Shown here: one piece after another, positions 26,345-35,086 of the stretch | How positions within the stretch are numbered: the stretch's first letter is position 1 | How the letters are laid out: each line of letters opens with the position of its first letter | Assembly: GCF_030166555.2 (NCBI RefSeq) | Contig: NZ_CP126461.2 | Origin: Acholeplasma laidlawii_A | Lineage (GTDB): Bacteria; Bacillota_I; Bacilli_A; Acholeplasmatales; Acholeplasmataceae | Reading direction: 5' to 3' (one strand) | DNA: 64,000 nt | Notes under the pieces: generated by a model | The model's database searches: none | What the model was told of the DNA's origin: nothing | What the model saw: only the letters and a program-made list of their open reading frames with translations | Position numbers and translations under genes: made by a program

Positions 26345-27237
26345 TTTTGGATTTGTTCTAACAGGTAACCTTCTCTAATACCCGATTTACTTACAATGAT
26401 TTCTTCAATATTAAAGTGATTCATTATAGTTTCCAAAATAATCAGACCTGGCATAATGGTATGAATACGTTCTGGAATCATACGAATAATTGATAGATAC
26501 GTCTTTTTCTTAGTAGGATCTATCTTTGAGATTAAATCTTGAATGTTATGGCGTGTTAACTTATCAAACTTCTTTTGGTAAAAGTTTTGTAGTAATACAA
26601 GACTTGCTTGAATCGTTCCTCCAATGCCATAACAAACCTTTACATCCACTTTATCAACCTTATGTAGTTTTAATGCTGAATCTACTGCGGATGAAATACG
26701 TTCTGCTTCAAGTGTTGTCGGAAATATCTCTTTTACATAGGTAATATAGGTATTTAACGACCCTAAATTTAACGATACAGAGTCTTTAAGCTTACCATCA
26801 GTAACTAGTGATAGTTCTGTGGAACCACCACCAATATCAACGATTAACCCTCTATCAATTTGGTGATCAATTAAGATACCTTTATAACCGTAATAGCCTT
26901 CTTTATCTTCATCTAGTAACTCTACTTTCATACCTGATGCTGTTTTAATACGGGTTAAAATTTCATTTTGATTGCGTGCTTCTCTAATCGTTGCAGTCGC
27001 AATCATAAATAGTTTTTCTAATTTATAACTTTGACTAACTTCGATGAAATCTTTAACGACCCGAATCACAGAATCAATACCTAAATCAGATAAATAGCCT
27101 TCCGGTAATAAATAACTCGCTAAACCAACCACTTCTCTTTTTGAAAATATATTGGTTAGTTTATGATTCTCATATTTGAATATTTCTAACCTAAGTGAAT
27201 TAGATCCTAAATCAATAATGCCATAGTTCATATACAT
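26341..27237 (-). CDS. ppx: Ppx/GppA exopolyphosphatase-family phosphatase
   Basis: Protein of 298 residues with the ASKHA fold of Ppx/GppA enzymes, which split polyphosphate or pppGpp. The phosphate loops are IDLGSNSLRLEI (near 6-17) and VDIGGGSTELS (about 139-149), plus GIGGTIQ. It lacks the extra C-terminal domain of the long forms. Start chosen at ATG 27237 (8 bases after AAAGG); ATG 27231 also fits. Substrate choice is not decided by sequence. Confidence 0.88.
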   Translation of the reverse strand: MYMNYGIIDLGSNSLRLEIFKYENHKLTNIFSKREVVGLASYLLPEGYLSDLGIDSVIRVVKDFIEVSQSYKLEKLFMIATATIREARNQNEILTRIKTASGMKVELLDEDKEGYYGYKGILIDHQIDRGLIVDIGGGSTELSLVTDGKLKDSVSLNLGSLNTYITYVKEIFPTTLEAERISSAVDSALKLHKVDKVDVKVCYGIGGTIQASLVLLQNFYQKKFDKLTRHNIQDLISKIDPTKKKTYLSIIRMIPERIHTIMPGLIILETIMNHFNIEEIIVSKSGIREGYLLEQIQK

Positions 27238-27355
27238 CACCGTCCCTTTAATTATATAATATCAAAGAACATGTATTTTATGTGCATTTTTTACATATAA
27301 ATGATTTGAAAATATGTAGAATACTTGGTATCATTAACTAAAGGAGATTTAAACA

Positions 27356-28039
27356 ATGAAAAAAACATATAATCTAGGTTTACTAACGGGTGGTATTTCT
27401 TTAATGCTCGCACTGATTGCTTCATTTGTACTACAAGATTACTTTTCCGAATCATTTCTGACAATGAGTTTCACATTTGATACATTTATATTAATCGCAG
27501 TTGCATTTATGCTTATCTTACAATTCAAATCATTTGATAAGATTGCAGCAATCGTACTAGTCATCTATGGTGCCTTTAATATCCTCTATGGTATTGTAGG
27601 TAGTCAGACTTTATCTGATGTGATCAATTCAACCGAACTTGAAGTGATCTTCATCTTAGGTTTATTATTAGGACATGTCTTATTTGAAATTGCGGTACTC
27701 TTTGTACTACTTCACTTAACTCAACAAAGGTTTGAGTATAAGTTCACTAAGAAGTTTGTCATTGTTGCATTATTAGTTTCACTTGTATTACTTATTTCTA
27801 TTACACCACTTGTTACATTTATGACTTTTCAATCCATTATTCGTATGGTCTTCTCTGTTATTTCTATTGCAATGTTATATTTTTGTATCCAACAAATGGT
27901 TACAGATACACCGATTGTAGTTGAGGCACCAGCTAAAGCAGTGCCAAATAAAAGATTAGAGTTATCCAAGTTATACGAACGTGGTATCATTACTCAAGAA
28001 GAATATCAAACAAGATTAGATTTAATTGATAAAGAATAA
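27356..28039 (+). CDS. Membrane protein with C-terminal SHOCT motif
   Basis: Unrecognised protein of 227 residues with about six hydrophobic segments (10-180) and a C-terminal SHOCT-like helix pair: LELSKLYERGIITQEEYQTR at about 201-220. SHOCT motifs are short oligomerisation tails. Two smaller membrane-SHOCT proteins lie 1.7 kb away on the other strand, past an EAL protein. AAAGGAG precedes the ATG. Function unknown. Confidence 0.75.
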   Translation: MKKTYNLGLLTGGISLMLALIASFVLQDYFSESFLTMSFTFDTFILIAVAFMLILQFKSFDKIAAIVLVIYGAFNILYGIVGSQTLSDVINSTELEVIFILGLLLGHVLFEIAVLFVLLHLTQQRFEYKFTKKFVIVALLVSLVLLISITPLVTFMTFQSIIRMVFSVISIAMLYFCIQQMVTDTPIVVEAPAKAVPNKRLELSKLYERGIITQEEYQTRLDLIDKE

Positions 28040-28047
28040 TTTTAAAA

Positions 28048-28091
28048 AGAAACTGCGTTATATCTTAAGTTAGGATATAACGCAGTTTTTA
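28048..28091. terminator. Bidirectional terminator
   Basis: Stem AAACTGCGTTATATC / GATATAACGCAGTTT between converging genes. Confidence 0.92.
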
Positions 28092-29687
28092 TTTGGATTG
28101 AATAATTTTATTTAATTGTGATACTTCAAGTGGTTTATGATAATAAAAACCTTGGACATAGTCTACATCATGTAGTTTTAATATCTCTACTTGTTCAATT
28201 GTTTCAACACCTTCTAAAACAGTTTTTTTAGACATCGCATGCGATAAGTCTAAGACAAACTTTAAGAAATGTCTTTCACTTGGTGATTTATCAATTTTAG
28301 CTATAAAGTCCTTGTCCATCTTAATGATGTCTACTGGTAAATGTTTAAAGTAAGTTAATGAAGAATACCCGCTACCAAAATCATCTAGTGCGACTAAAAA
28401 GCCTTTATCTTTGAGTTGTTTTAAGACGATGATTGTTTGATCAATATTTTCAAGTGCCATCGATTCAGTAATTTCTATAATAATTTGTTTATTATCAATT
28501 TCATGTTTTTCGATGTAACGTTCAATATCTTCTATGAATGTTGGATGCATTAATACTTTGGGTGAGATATTAATATCCACTGTAAAGTATTTACCCATCT
28601 GATTCCAAGTTTTAATTTGACCAAATACCTTATCATATAAAAGATGTGTGAGTTCTAATATAGACCCTGATATTTCAGAAAGATAAATAAAATCATTCGG
28701 TGGAATATAACCCATGGATGAGTGATTCCATCTAAGTAGTGCTTCTAACTTTCTAATTTCACCTGATTTAAAATCAAGAATCGGTTGATAGACTACATAA
28801 AACTCATCGTTTTGAAGTGAAGGTTTGATGGCGTTTGTAATCTCATATTCACGTTCCTTAGACTGATGCATGAAGGTATTATAAAAAACTACTTGGTCTT
28901 TACCGTTTTTCTTTGCGGCTGATAATGCAAGATTTGCGTGTCTTAAAATATCTCCATATACAAGACCGTGATCTGGGTAAAGTGCCACCCCTGCTGATGC
29001 TGAGTAAAAGTAAGCCTCACTTTGTTTAGACATTAAGTTTTTTACTTTATTGATACTTACATCAGCAAGTGTCTTAATTTCATCTAGATGTTCAAACTGA
29101 TAGAATACTAGAACAAATGAATCTTCACTCATTCGAGCTACAATATGTTCTTTACCAACCTTCGTAAGTTCTTTAGCAATGAGTAATAATGCCTCATCAC
29201 CCCATTTATGACCTTTCAATTCATTGATTGCACCAAAGTCGTCAATATCTAGATGAAGAAGCGCAAAAGGCGTTTTATTTTGAATTAAACGGTTTATCCT
29301 GATCTCTAATCGGTTTCGATTGATTAAGCCTGTTAAAGCGTCAAAATAAGCTAAATTGAAGTGTTTTTCTTCTAAGATGGCGAGTTGTTTGTTTTGATAT
29401 TCTAATTCAAATAGAACTTTTTTTAATTGTTCGTTGTTTGATAAGTATTTCTTAACTCTTCTATACACAATGATATAATACACCAGGCCAATAAGACCCA
29501 GAGAAATAAATCCCTTGATCGATTGAATCACTTGAGCGGTGCTTGGATCTAATACATATTTTGAAATCAACCAATCACTAAACCATATATATGCATAGGC
29601 AAGTATAAAGTATGATAAAGTGATTTCTGTTGATTCTCTAAACGCTGATTTTACTTTTTTGTCATCCTGATGAACATTATTTTGCAT
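28089..29687 (-). CDS. Membrane GGDEF-EAL protein; probable c-di-GMP phosphodiesterase
   Basis: Protein of 532 residues with two membrane helices (about 25-45 and 55-75), a short coiled coil, a GGDEF domain and an EAL domain. The cyclase signature is lost: SEDSF at 187-191 replaces GGDEF, so it should not make c-di-GMP but could bind GTP. The EAL domain is intact, with EALLRW (315-320), E in EITES, DDFGSGYSSL and KMDKDF, so phosphodiesterase activity is likely. Start ATG 29687 is six bases after GGAG; ATG 29699 is less likely. c-di-GMP turnover is rare in mollicutes. Confidence 0.9.
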   Translation of the reverse strand: MQNNVHQDDKKVKSAFRESTEITLSYFILAYAYIWFSDWLISKYVLDPSTAQVIQSIKGFISLGLIGLVYYIIVYRRVKKYLSNNEQLKKVLFELEYQNKQLAILEEKHFNLAYFDALTGLINRNRLEIRINRLIQNKTPFALLHLDIDDFGAINELKGHKWGDEALLLIAKELTKVGKEHIVARMSEDSFVLVFYQFEHLDEIKTLADVSINKVKNLMSKQSEAYFYSASAGVALYPDHGLVYGDILRHANLALSAAKKNGKDQVVFYNTFMHQSKEREYEITNAIKPSLQNDEFYVVYQPILDFKSGEIRKLEALLRWNHSSMGYIPPNDFIYLSEISGSILELTHLLYDKVFGQIKTWNQMGKYFTVDINISPKVLMHPTFIEDIERYIEKHEIDNKQIIIEITESMALENIDQTIIVLKQLKDKGFLVALDDFGSGYSSLTYFKHLPVDIIKMDKDFIAKIDKSPSERHFLKFVLDLSHAMSKKTVLEGVETIEQVEILKLHDVDYVQGFYYHKPLEVSQLNKIIQSK

Positions 29688-29747
29688 TTGTAACTCCATA
29701 AGTTTGTATAGTGTAAGTTAAGTTATTTAAAACAGTTATTTATGATT

Positions 29748-30122
29748 TTATAAGTTTTCTAAAATTGATTTACGGCGTGCTTCATATTCTTCTCTTGAAA
29801 TTACACCACGGTCAAACAATCCATCTAATTGTTTTAATTTTTGTTCTACAGTTACTGGTTCAGTATCTGTTGAACTCACACCAGTTCCAGCTAGTAAACC
29901 AAATATACCACCAATTGTTGAAGTGAATATTAGGTAAATACTATAGTTTGTAACTTGTTCCTTTGTTGCTTCACCTTTTTTAGCTTTATCAAATACTGAT
30001 GCAGCTTTAAAGTTAAAGTATGCTAGAACGAGTGGGAAGATTAATAATCCACCCGGGAAAATAAATAGTACCCCTGAAATAATCGCGAATACCTGTGCTA
30101 CAGTTAAAAATGTTTTATTCAT
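29748..30122 (-). CDS. Small membrane protein with SHOCT tail (paralogue B)
   Basis: Protein of 124 residues with two or three hydrophobic segments (5-38 and 65-85) and a C-terminal SHOCT motif, KLKQLDGLFDRGVISREEYE at about 94-113. It is a paralogue of the gene directly upstream: both open MNKT(F/L)LT and both end in a basic RRKxILE-type helix. Function unknown; AAAGGAG precedes the ATG. Possibly cotranscribed with 30138-30572. Confidence 0.75.
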   Translation of the reverse strand: MNKTFLTVAQVFAIISGVLFIFPGGLLIFPLVLAYFNFKAASVFDKAKKGEATKEQVTNYSIYLIFTSTIGGIFGLLAGTGVSSTDTEPVTVEQKLKQLDGLFDRGVISREEYEARRKSILENL

Positions 30123-30137
30123 ATTTTTTTTGCTCCT

Positions 30138-30572
30138 TTAAGCAGTTTCTATAATTTTTTTGCGTCGTTCATGGTATTCATCTAAAGTGATTAAGCCTTT
30201 ATCAAACAAATTATCTAGGTCTTTTAATCTTTTTTCCAACGATGAACTATTTGATTGGTCTTGACCAGTATTTTCAATTAGCACACCTAGAAGTGCAAAT
30301 ATACCACCTAGTATGTTTGAAGTAATCAAAAGTATAACACTATATACGATAATTTCAGTTTTCATATATGGATTATCTTTAGCTTGCCCAATTCTAATAA
30401 ACACAAAGATATTAAATCCTACAATGATAAGCATCACCAAACCAACGATATTGAAGGTGACATCACTTTCAAGTTGTCCTAAAACAAACATAAAGATTAG
30501 TGCATAAATACCTATCACTACAGCACCGATAGCTACAAACACCTGAGATATTGTTAATAACGTTTTATTCAT
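30138..30572 (-). CDS. Small membrane protein with SHOCT tail (paralogue A)
   Basis: Protein of 144 residues with about four hydrophobic segments and a C-terminal SHOCT motif, RLKDLDNLFDKGLITLDEYH at about 114-133. It is 15 bases upstream of its paralogue, so this is a tandem duplication in one operon. The AAAGGGGA site precedes the ATG. Function unknown. Confidence 0.75.
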   Translation of the reverse strand: MNKTLLTISQVFVAIGAVVIGIYALIFMFVLGQLESDVTFNIVGLVMLIIVGFNIFVFIRIGQAKDNPYMKTEIIVYSVILLITSNILGGIFALLGVLIENTGQDQSNSSSLEKRLKDLDNLFDKGLITLDEYHERRKKIIETA

Positions 30573-30649
30573 TTAGAATAATCCCCTTTCGTACGTACAT
30601 AAATTATTATATTATAATTCATTCGATATTTCAAAACTAATTGATAATT

Positions 30650-31309
30650 TTATTTTATAACTGCATGTATCCAGTTAGGAACATAGGCTGATGTACAACC
30701 AGGTGCGACTTTCATATCTTTATAAACACCTAGTTTTTCTGATAAATCCAACACTTTTGTTCGATATTTTTCATAAGTAATCCCTATTTGTGCAAAACAA
30801 CGATTCATCATCCACTGTGCTTTAGGTGTTTCGTTTACTAAATTACGTTTTATCCTATCCAGGAGATACAAAACTTCATTATCATCAATTGATTTATGTC
30901 GAACACGCTCAACGTTAATCGCCCAAAGTGCACGTTTTAACATATCAGATTCATTGTCCTTTAACATATCATATAATACATCTACTTCTTCAATCAATGT
31001 AACCACTCTAAACATAAAATCGTCTAGTACTTGTTCAAATGTAATAATACTCAAAACATCATACGCTTCTTTAGCACTTAATTTGGATACATCAAACAAC
31101 ATTACAGCAAGTAGCATGGCATCTGTATTTAATGTGTACATAAGTTTAAATGCTAGTTCATGATTCACCCCTATCTTTTTTGCATAAGATCTAAGGTAGC
31201 CTAATAATACACCATAGGTATTTTCACTTGCACCCGCTTTTAATAAACTCTTTTTCCTAGAAGGGTTTGAGTTTGATTTCAAATCACTCATTATTTGTTC
31301 TACAGTCAT
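30650..31309 (-). CDS. DNA alkylation repair (AlkD-like) HEAT-repeat protein
   Basis: All-helical protein of 219 residues of the DNA alkylation repair (AlkD-like) family, which removes alkylated bases without base flipping in characterised members. Family-like parts are LLGYLRSYAKKIGVNHELAF (about 33-52), DAMLLAVMLFD and the C-terminal FAQIGITYEKYRTKVLDLSEKLGVYKD region, split here. The key Asp/Trp residues were not checked. The ATG overlaps the TGA of a 25-codon ORF upstream (ATGA), so expression may depend on it. Confidence 0.8.
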   Translation of the reverse strand: MTVEQIMSDLKSNSNPSRKKSLLKAGASENTYGVLLGYLRSYAKKIGVNHELAFKLMYTLNTDAMLLAVMLFDVSKLSAKEAYDVLSIITFEQVLDDFMFRVVTLIEEVDVLYDMLKDNESDMLKRALWAINVERVRHKSIDDNEVLYLLDRIKRNLVNETPKAQWMMNRCFAQIGITYEKYRTKVLDLSEKLGVYKDMKVAPGCTSAYVPNWIHAVIK

Positions 31310-31383
31310 ATATCTGCACCTTCCTCATAGAGATGACATATTTTTAGCTTCTCTTCATAACTTAATCGTTTGTTTTTTTTCAA
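31306..31383 (-). CDS. Very short ORF coupled to the AlkD-like gene; helix-turn-helix-like
   Basis: A 25-codon frame with GGAGG nine bases before a TTG start and TGA overlapping the next ATG. It includes KRLSYEEKLKICHLYEEG, which resembles the first helix of transposase-type HTH proteins. It is either a leader ORF or the remnant of an element whose start signals now drive the repair gene. No homology search was possible. Confidence 0.45.
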   Translation of the reverse strand: MKKNKRLSYEEKLKICHLYEEGADI

Positions 31384-31488
31384 AATAAAATACCTCCAAG
31401 TATTTACAGTAATAATATAGTTTTTAATTTATATTATTTCCTGTGTCTACTTTAGAGGTATCATATCACAATATACTTTTTGTGTTGA

Positions 31489-31698
31489 TTATTTAATCTC
31501 TTTAACTTCGTAACCAAGAGTATGGATTGTATCTAAAATGACATCATGATTGACTGGGTCTTTAGTTTTTAAAACCGCAAAACCTTTGTCAAGATTCACT
31601 TTAGCAGATTGTACCCCTTCAACTGTTGAAAGTGATTTTTCTACTTTAGCCATACAATTTTTACAATGCATACCATCAATGTATACTGTTGTTTTCAT
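31489..31698 (-). CDS. copZ: Copper chaperone CopZ (HMA domain)
   Basis: Cytoplasmic copper carrier of 69 residues made of one HMA fold with the metal site GMHCKNC at 9-15 (Cys12 and Cys15). It passes Cu(I) to CopA. It lies three bases after copA, so it is cotranscribed and under the same operator. Length is standard. Confidence 0.95.
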   Translation of the reverse strand: MKTTVYIDGMHCKNCMAKVEKSLSTVEGVQSAKVNLDKGFAVLKTKDPVNHDVILDTIHTLGYEVKEIK

Positions 31699-31701
31699 AG
31701 T

Positions 31702-33948
31702 TTATCCTTTCTTTACGATTGGTTTAAATCGTTTTAGTCTTAATGCATTCGCAAGTACTGATACAGAACTTAAACTCATTGCTGCTGCTGCAAACATTGG
31801 ATTTAATAATGGTCCACCAAATAGATGTAATAACCCCATAGCTATAGGTATACCAAGTACATTATACCCGAATGCCCAAAATAAGTTTTCTTTAATGTTC
31901 TTAATTGTCTTTTGACTTAAGTGAATTGCATTTGCTACATCTAATAAATCATTTTTTACTAATACAATATCAGCCGATTCAATTGCAACATCCGTACCGC
32001 TTCCAATAGCAATACCAACATCAGCTTTAACAAGTGCAGGTGCATCGTTTATACCATCACCAACCATAGCTACTTTTTTACCGCTTTTTTGAAGTTTTTC
32101 AACTTCATGTGCCTTATCTTCCGGTAAAACCTCAGATAAGACTAAATCAATGCCAATTTGTTTTGCTATTGCATCTGAGGTGAGTTTATTATCACCTGTT
32201 ATCATGACTACTTCTACACCCATTTGATGGAGTTTCTCAATGGCTTGTTTAGAAGTTGGTTTGATGGTATCAGCTACTGCAATAACACCTGCTAACTTTT
32301 TATTGATTGCTACAAACATTGGTGTCTTACCTTGGTTAGCCAAGATTTCAGATTGATCAAATAATTCAGATAAATCAATGGATTGTTCTTTCATAAGTTT
32401 TAGGTTACCTAGTAAAACATTTTGGTCTTCTATCACCACTTCAATACCATGTCCTGGTATTGCATGGAATTTAGAAGGCGTGGTCAATTCAATACCCTTA
32501 GATGTCGCATCTAGTACAATCGCTTCACCCAATGGATGCTCTGATCCTTTTTCTGCTGATGCTGCTAATCTTAGAAGATTTAGTCCATCAATTTCACTCG
32601 TCGTAACTATATCTGTAACAACGGGTTTACCTTGCGTGATGGTACCTGTTTTATCTAAAATGACTGTATCTACTTTGTGAAGTGTTTCAAGTGATGCTCC
32701 ACCCTTAATTAATACACCATATTCAGCACCTTTACCCGTACCAATCATGATTGCAGTTGGTGTTGCAAGTCCAAGTGCACACGGACATGCTATCACTAAT
32801 ACTGCGATAAAGATTGTCATTGAAAAGTTTAGATCTTGGCCACCAAATACATACCAAAGTAATCCTGATATAATAGCAAGTCCAATAACAACCGGTACAA
32901 AGTATCCACTGATAATATCTGCTAGTTTTGCAATTGGAGCTTTAGAACTTTGAGCATCTTCAACCAGTTTAATAATTTGAGCAAGTGCTGTATCCTTACC
33001 TATTTTAGTTGCCTTATAATGTATCGTACCAAACTTGTTAATACTTGCACCTACAACTAAATCACCAATTTGTTTTTCTACTGGAATAGATTCACCTGTT
33101 AACATCGATTCATCAATCGATGTATGACCAAAGGTGACAACCCCATCTACTGGAAGTTTATCCCCAGGTTTGACAACGATAATATCGCCTACAACTACAT
33201 TTTCAATAGCAACCTTAACTTCTATGCCTTCTTTTAAGACAATAGCTTCTTTTGGTGATAACCCAATTAATTTTTTAATTGCAGCTGATGTTTTACCAAT
33301 TGAAATAGCCTCTAAGTATTTTCCTAATGTAATAAGGGTTAGAATTACAGCCGCTGATTCAAAATAAAGATCATGTACGAAGTGATGGTTGCCATTGATT
33401 ATCATAATGAGTGCGTAGATGCCATACAAATAGGCTGCAGATGTTCCGATAGCAATTAATGAATCCATGTTAGGGTTTAGTTTAAAAAGGGTTTTAAAAC
33501 CTACTTTAAAGAATGAATAACCTATTATCATGACAGGCGTTGTTAAAATAATTTGTACAACCGCAAAATTTAATGGATTAATATCTGGATGTATGAAATC
33601 TGGTAACCATAAACCAATCATAGGACCCATCGCAATATATAGTAACGGAATTGCAAAAATTGCTGATACTAAAAATCTTGACCATAAATTATTAATTTCT
33701 TTTTCTTTTCTTAATTGATGCTCATCGGCAGTTTCTGTTTCTGTTAGGACTTCATATCCAGCAGCTTTCACAGCTTTTTTAACATCATCAATTGAAACTT
33801 TATCTATATCATAGTCAAAGGTTAATTTTTCAGTCGTTAAATTGACATTCACATTCGTTATACCATCTAATTTAGCTGTTGCTTTTTGAACAGATGTTAC
33901 ACAAGCAGCACATGTCATACCTTTAACACTTAAATTTTCATGTTTCAT
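31702..33948 (-). CDS. copA: Copper-exporting P1B-type ATPase CopA
   Basis: Membrane ATPase of 748 residues that pumps Cu(I) out of the cell. One N-terminal HMA domain carries GMTCAAC (10-16). The membrane metal site is CPC in VIACPCALGLATP, the phosphorylated Asp is in DKTGTITQGKP, and the hinge is GDGINDAPAL. TGES is in LTGESIPVEK. About eight transmembrane helices. It heads the copAZ operon, behind a CsoR-type operator. No csoR gene is in the window. Confidence 0.96.
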   Translation of the reverse strand: MKHENLSVKGMTCAACVTSVQKATAKLDGITNVNVNLTTEKLTFDYDIDKVSIDDVKKAVKAAGYEVLTETETADEHQLRKEKEINNLWSRFLVSAIFAIPLLYIAMGPMIGLWLPDFIHPDINPLNFAVVQIILTTPVMIIGYSFFKVGFKTLFKLNPNMDSLIAIGTSAAYLYGIYALIMIINGNHHFVHDLYFESAAVILTLITLGKYLEAISIGKTSAAIKKLIGLSPKEAIVLKEGIEVKVAIENVVVGDIIVVKPGDKLPVDGVVTFGHTSIDESMLTGESIPVEKQIGDLVVGASINKFGTIHYKATKIGKDTALAQIIKLVEDAQSSKAPIAKLADIISGYFVPVVIGLAIISGLLWYVFGGQDLNFSMTIFIAVLVIACPCALGLATPTAIMIGTGKGAEYGVLIKGGASLETLHKVDTVILDKTGTITQGKPVVTDIVTTSEIDGLNLLRLAASAEKGSEHPLGEAIVLDATSKGIELTTPSKFHAIPGHGIEVVIEDQNVLLGNLKLMKEQSIDLSELFDQSEILANQGKTPMFVAINKKLAGVIAVADTIKPTSKQAIEKLHQMGVEVVMITGDNKLTSDAIAKQIGIDLVLSEVLPEDKAHEVEKLQKSGKKVAMVGDGINDAPALVKADVGIAIGSGTDVAIESADIVLVKNDLLDVANAIHLSQKTIKNIKENLFWAFGYNVLGIPIAMGLLHLFGGPLLNPMFAAAAMSLSSVSVLANALRLKRFKPIVKKG

Positions 33949-33968
33949 TCAATCACCTTGTCTTTCTT

Positions 33969-34022
33969 ATACCCCTATATGGGGGGTATGTATATCTTAC
34001 ACTAGTTACTGCTTATTTGTCA
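33969..34022 (-). promoter_or_regulatory. copAZ promoter with CsoR-type operator
   Basis: ATACCCCTATATGGGGGGTAT at 33969-33989 (the central TACCCC...GGGGGTA pattern) is a classic CsoR operator, next to the probable transcription start. Upstream on the minus strand are TTGACA (about 34022-34017) and TAAGAT 18 bases on. CsoR should leave it when copper binds. Confidence 0.8.
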
Positions 34023-34081
34023 AGGATCAGACTCAAAAATAAAAAAAAGACCTTTATGAAGTCTTATCATTTGTAAATTAA

Positions 34082-34156
34082 TGGAGCGGGTGAGCGGAAT
34101 CGAACCGCCGTCTTCAGCTTGGAAGGCTGGGGTAATAACCATTATACGACACCCGC
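34082..34156 (-). tRNA. tRNA-Gly (TCC)
   Basis: Acceptor GCGGGTG / CACCCGC, anticodon loop CTTCCAA, encoded CCA. First of four clustered tRNAs. Confidence 0.96.
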
Positions 34157-34164
34157 AAGTAAAA

Positions 34165-34241
34165 TGGTCGGGAAGACAGGATTTGAACCTGCGGCCCCTT
34201 GGTCCCAAACCAAGTGCTCCACCAAGCTGAGCTACTTCCCG
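34165..34241 (-). tRNA. tRNA-Pro (TGG)
   Basis: Acceptor CGGGAAG / CTTCCCG, anticodon loop TTTGGGA, encoded CCA. Confidence 0.96.
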
Positions 34242-34299
34242 ATTACTTTGTCGCGCTAGATAATTGTATCAAAGTTTTTTTGCTTTGTCAATCAATAAA

Positions 34300-34376
34300 T
34301 GGCGCACCCAAGAGGACTTGAACCCCTAACCTTTTGATCCGTAGTCAAACGCTCTATCCAATTGAGCTATGGGTGC
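34300..34376 (-). tRNA. tRNA-Arg (ACG)
   Basis: Acceptor GCACCCA / TGGGTGC, anticodon loop CTACGGA, encoded CCA. The A34 implies tadA-type editing. Confidence 0.96.
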
Positions 34377-34384
34377 AAATAAAG

Positions 34385-34460
34385 TGGTGACCCGTACGGG
34401 ATTCGAACCCGTGAGTGCATGCGTGAAAGGCATGTGAGTTAACCGTTTCTCCAACGGGCC
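34385..34460 (-). tRNA. tRNA-Glu (TTC)
   Basis: Acceptor GGCCCGT / ACGGGTC with one G-T pair, anticodon loop CTTTCAC, encoded CCA. Confidence 0.95.
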
Positions 34461-34539
34461 ACTTAATGCGCATGTATAATTATATCAACTTATTATGATT
34501 TGTCAACAATTAAATGACATTTTTTTTGATTTGTAGAAA

Positions 34540-35085
34540 TCAATACATAATGTTGTTAATAAGCGATTTAGATAATGCTTCATCTTGATTTTTCTTAATA
34601 ATTTGATAAACAAAATCAATTACAGCGCCTGCTGATCTTGCAGTTATGATTTTAGGTGTTACAACAACTTTTTTTGAAGCTAAGTAATGCCCTAATTTAG
34701 CATCTTTTTCAGAGCCTGGAAAAGCTGTGAAGTCCAAGTTATCTAAGAGTCCTAATCGGCCTAAAAAACGCGGTGCAGCACAAATTGCATAGATGTCCTT
34801 GTCTTCTTTTCTAAACGCCTTAATCAAGTCATAAATGTAGTCTGCTTGATCAATGACTTTAGCTACATAACCACCACCAGGAATGATTAAAAATTGATAG
34901 TTGGATATTTTGACTTCATTTAAATGATAATCTGCTTTGACAGTGACACCAAATCCAGTTTTGACAAATAAATCTGTTTCTTTTGTTACAGAATCTACAT
35001 GCATACCTGCACGTCTTAATAAAGCTAACGTAGATAATGCTTCATTATCTTCCATACCATTTGAGAATATGATTAGACCCTTCAT
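34540..35085 (-). CDS. DJ-1/PfpI family protein
   Basis: Protein of 181 residues with the DJ-1 fold: Glu12 and the reactive Cys102 in YAICAAPRFLG, the nucleophile elbow. It could be a redox sensor or glyoxalase/deglycase-like; the exact role is open. One base separates it from mtnN upstream, forming the unit udk-mtnN-DJ-1. The SD is seen in the end of mtnN (GAGGTGA). Confidence 0.88.
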   Translation of the reverse strand: MKGLIIFSNGMEDNEALSTLALLRRAGMHVDSVTKETDLFVKTGFGVTVKADYHLNEVKISNYQFLIIPGGGYVAKVIDQADYIYDLIKAFRKEDKDIYAICAAPRFLGRLGLLDNLDFTAFPGSEKDAKLGHYLASKKVVVTPKIITARSAGAVIDFVYQIIKKNQDEALSKSLINNIMY

Positions 35086-35086
35086 G

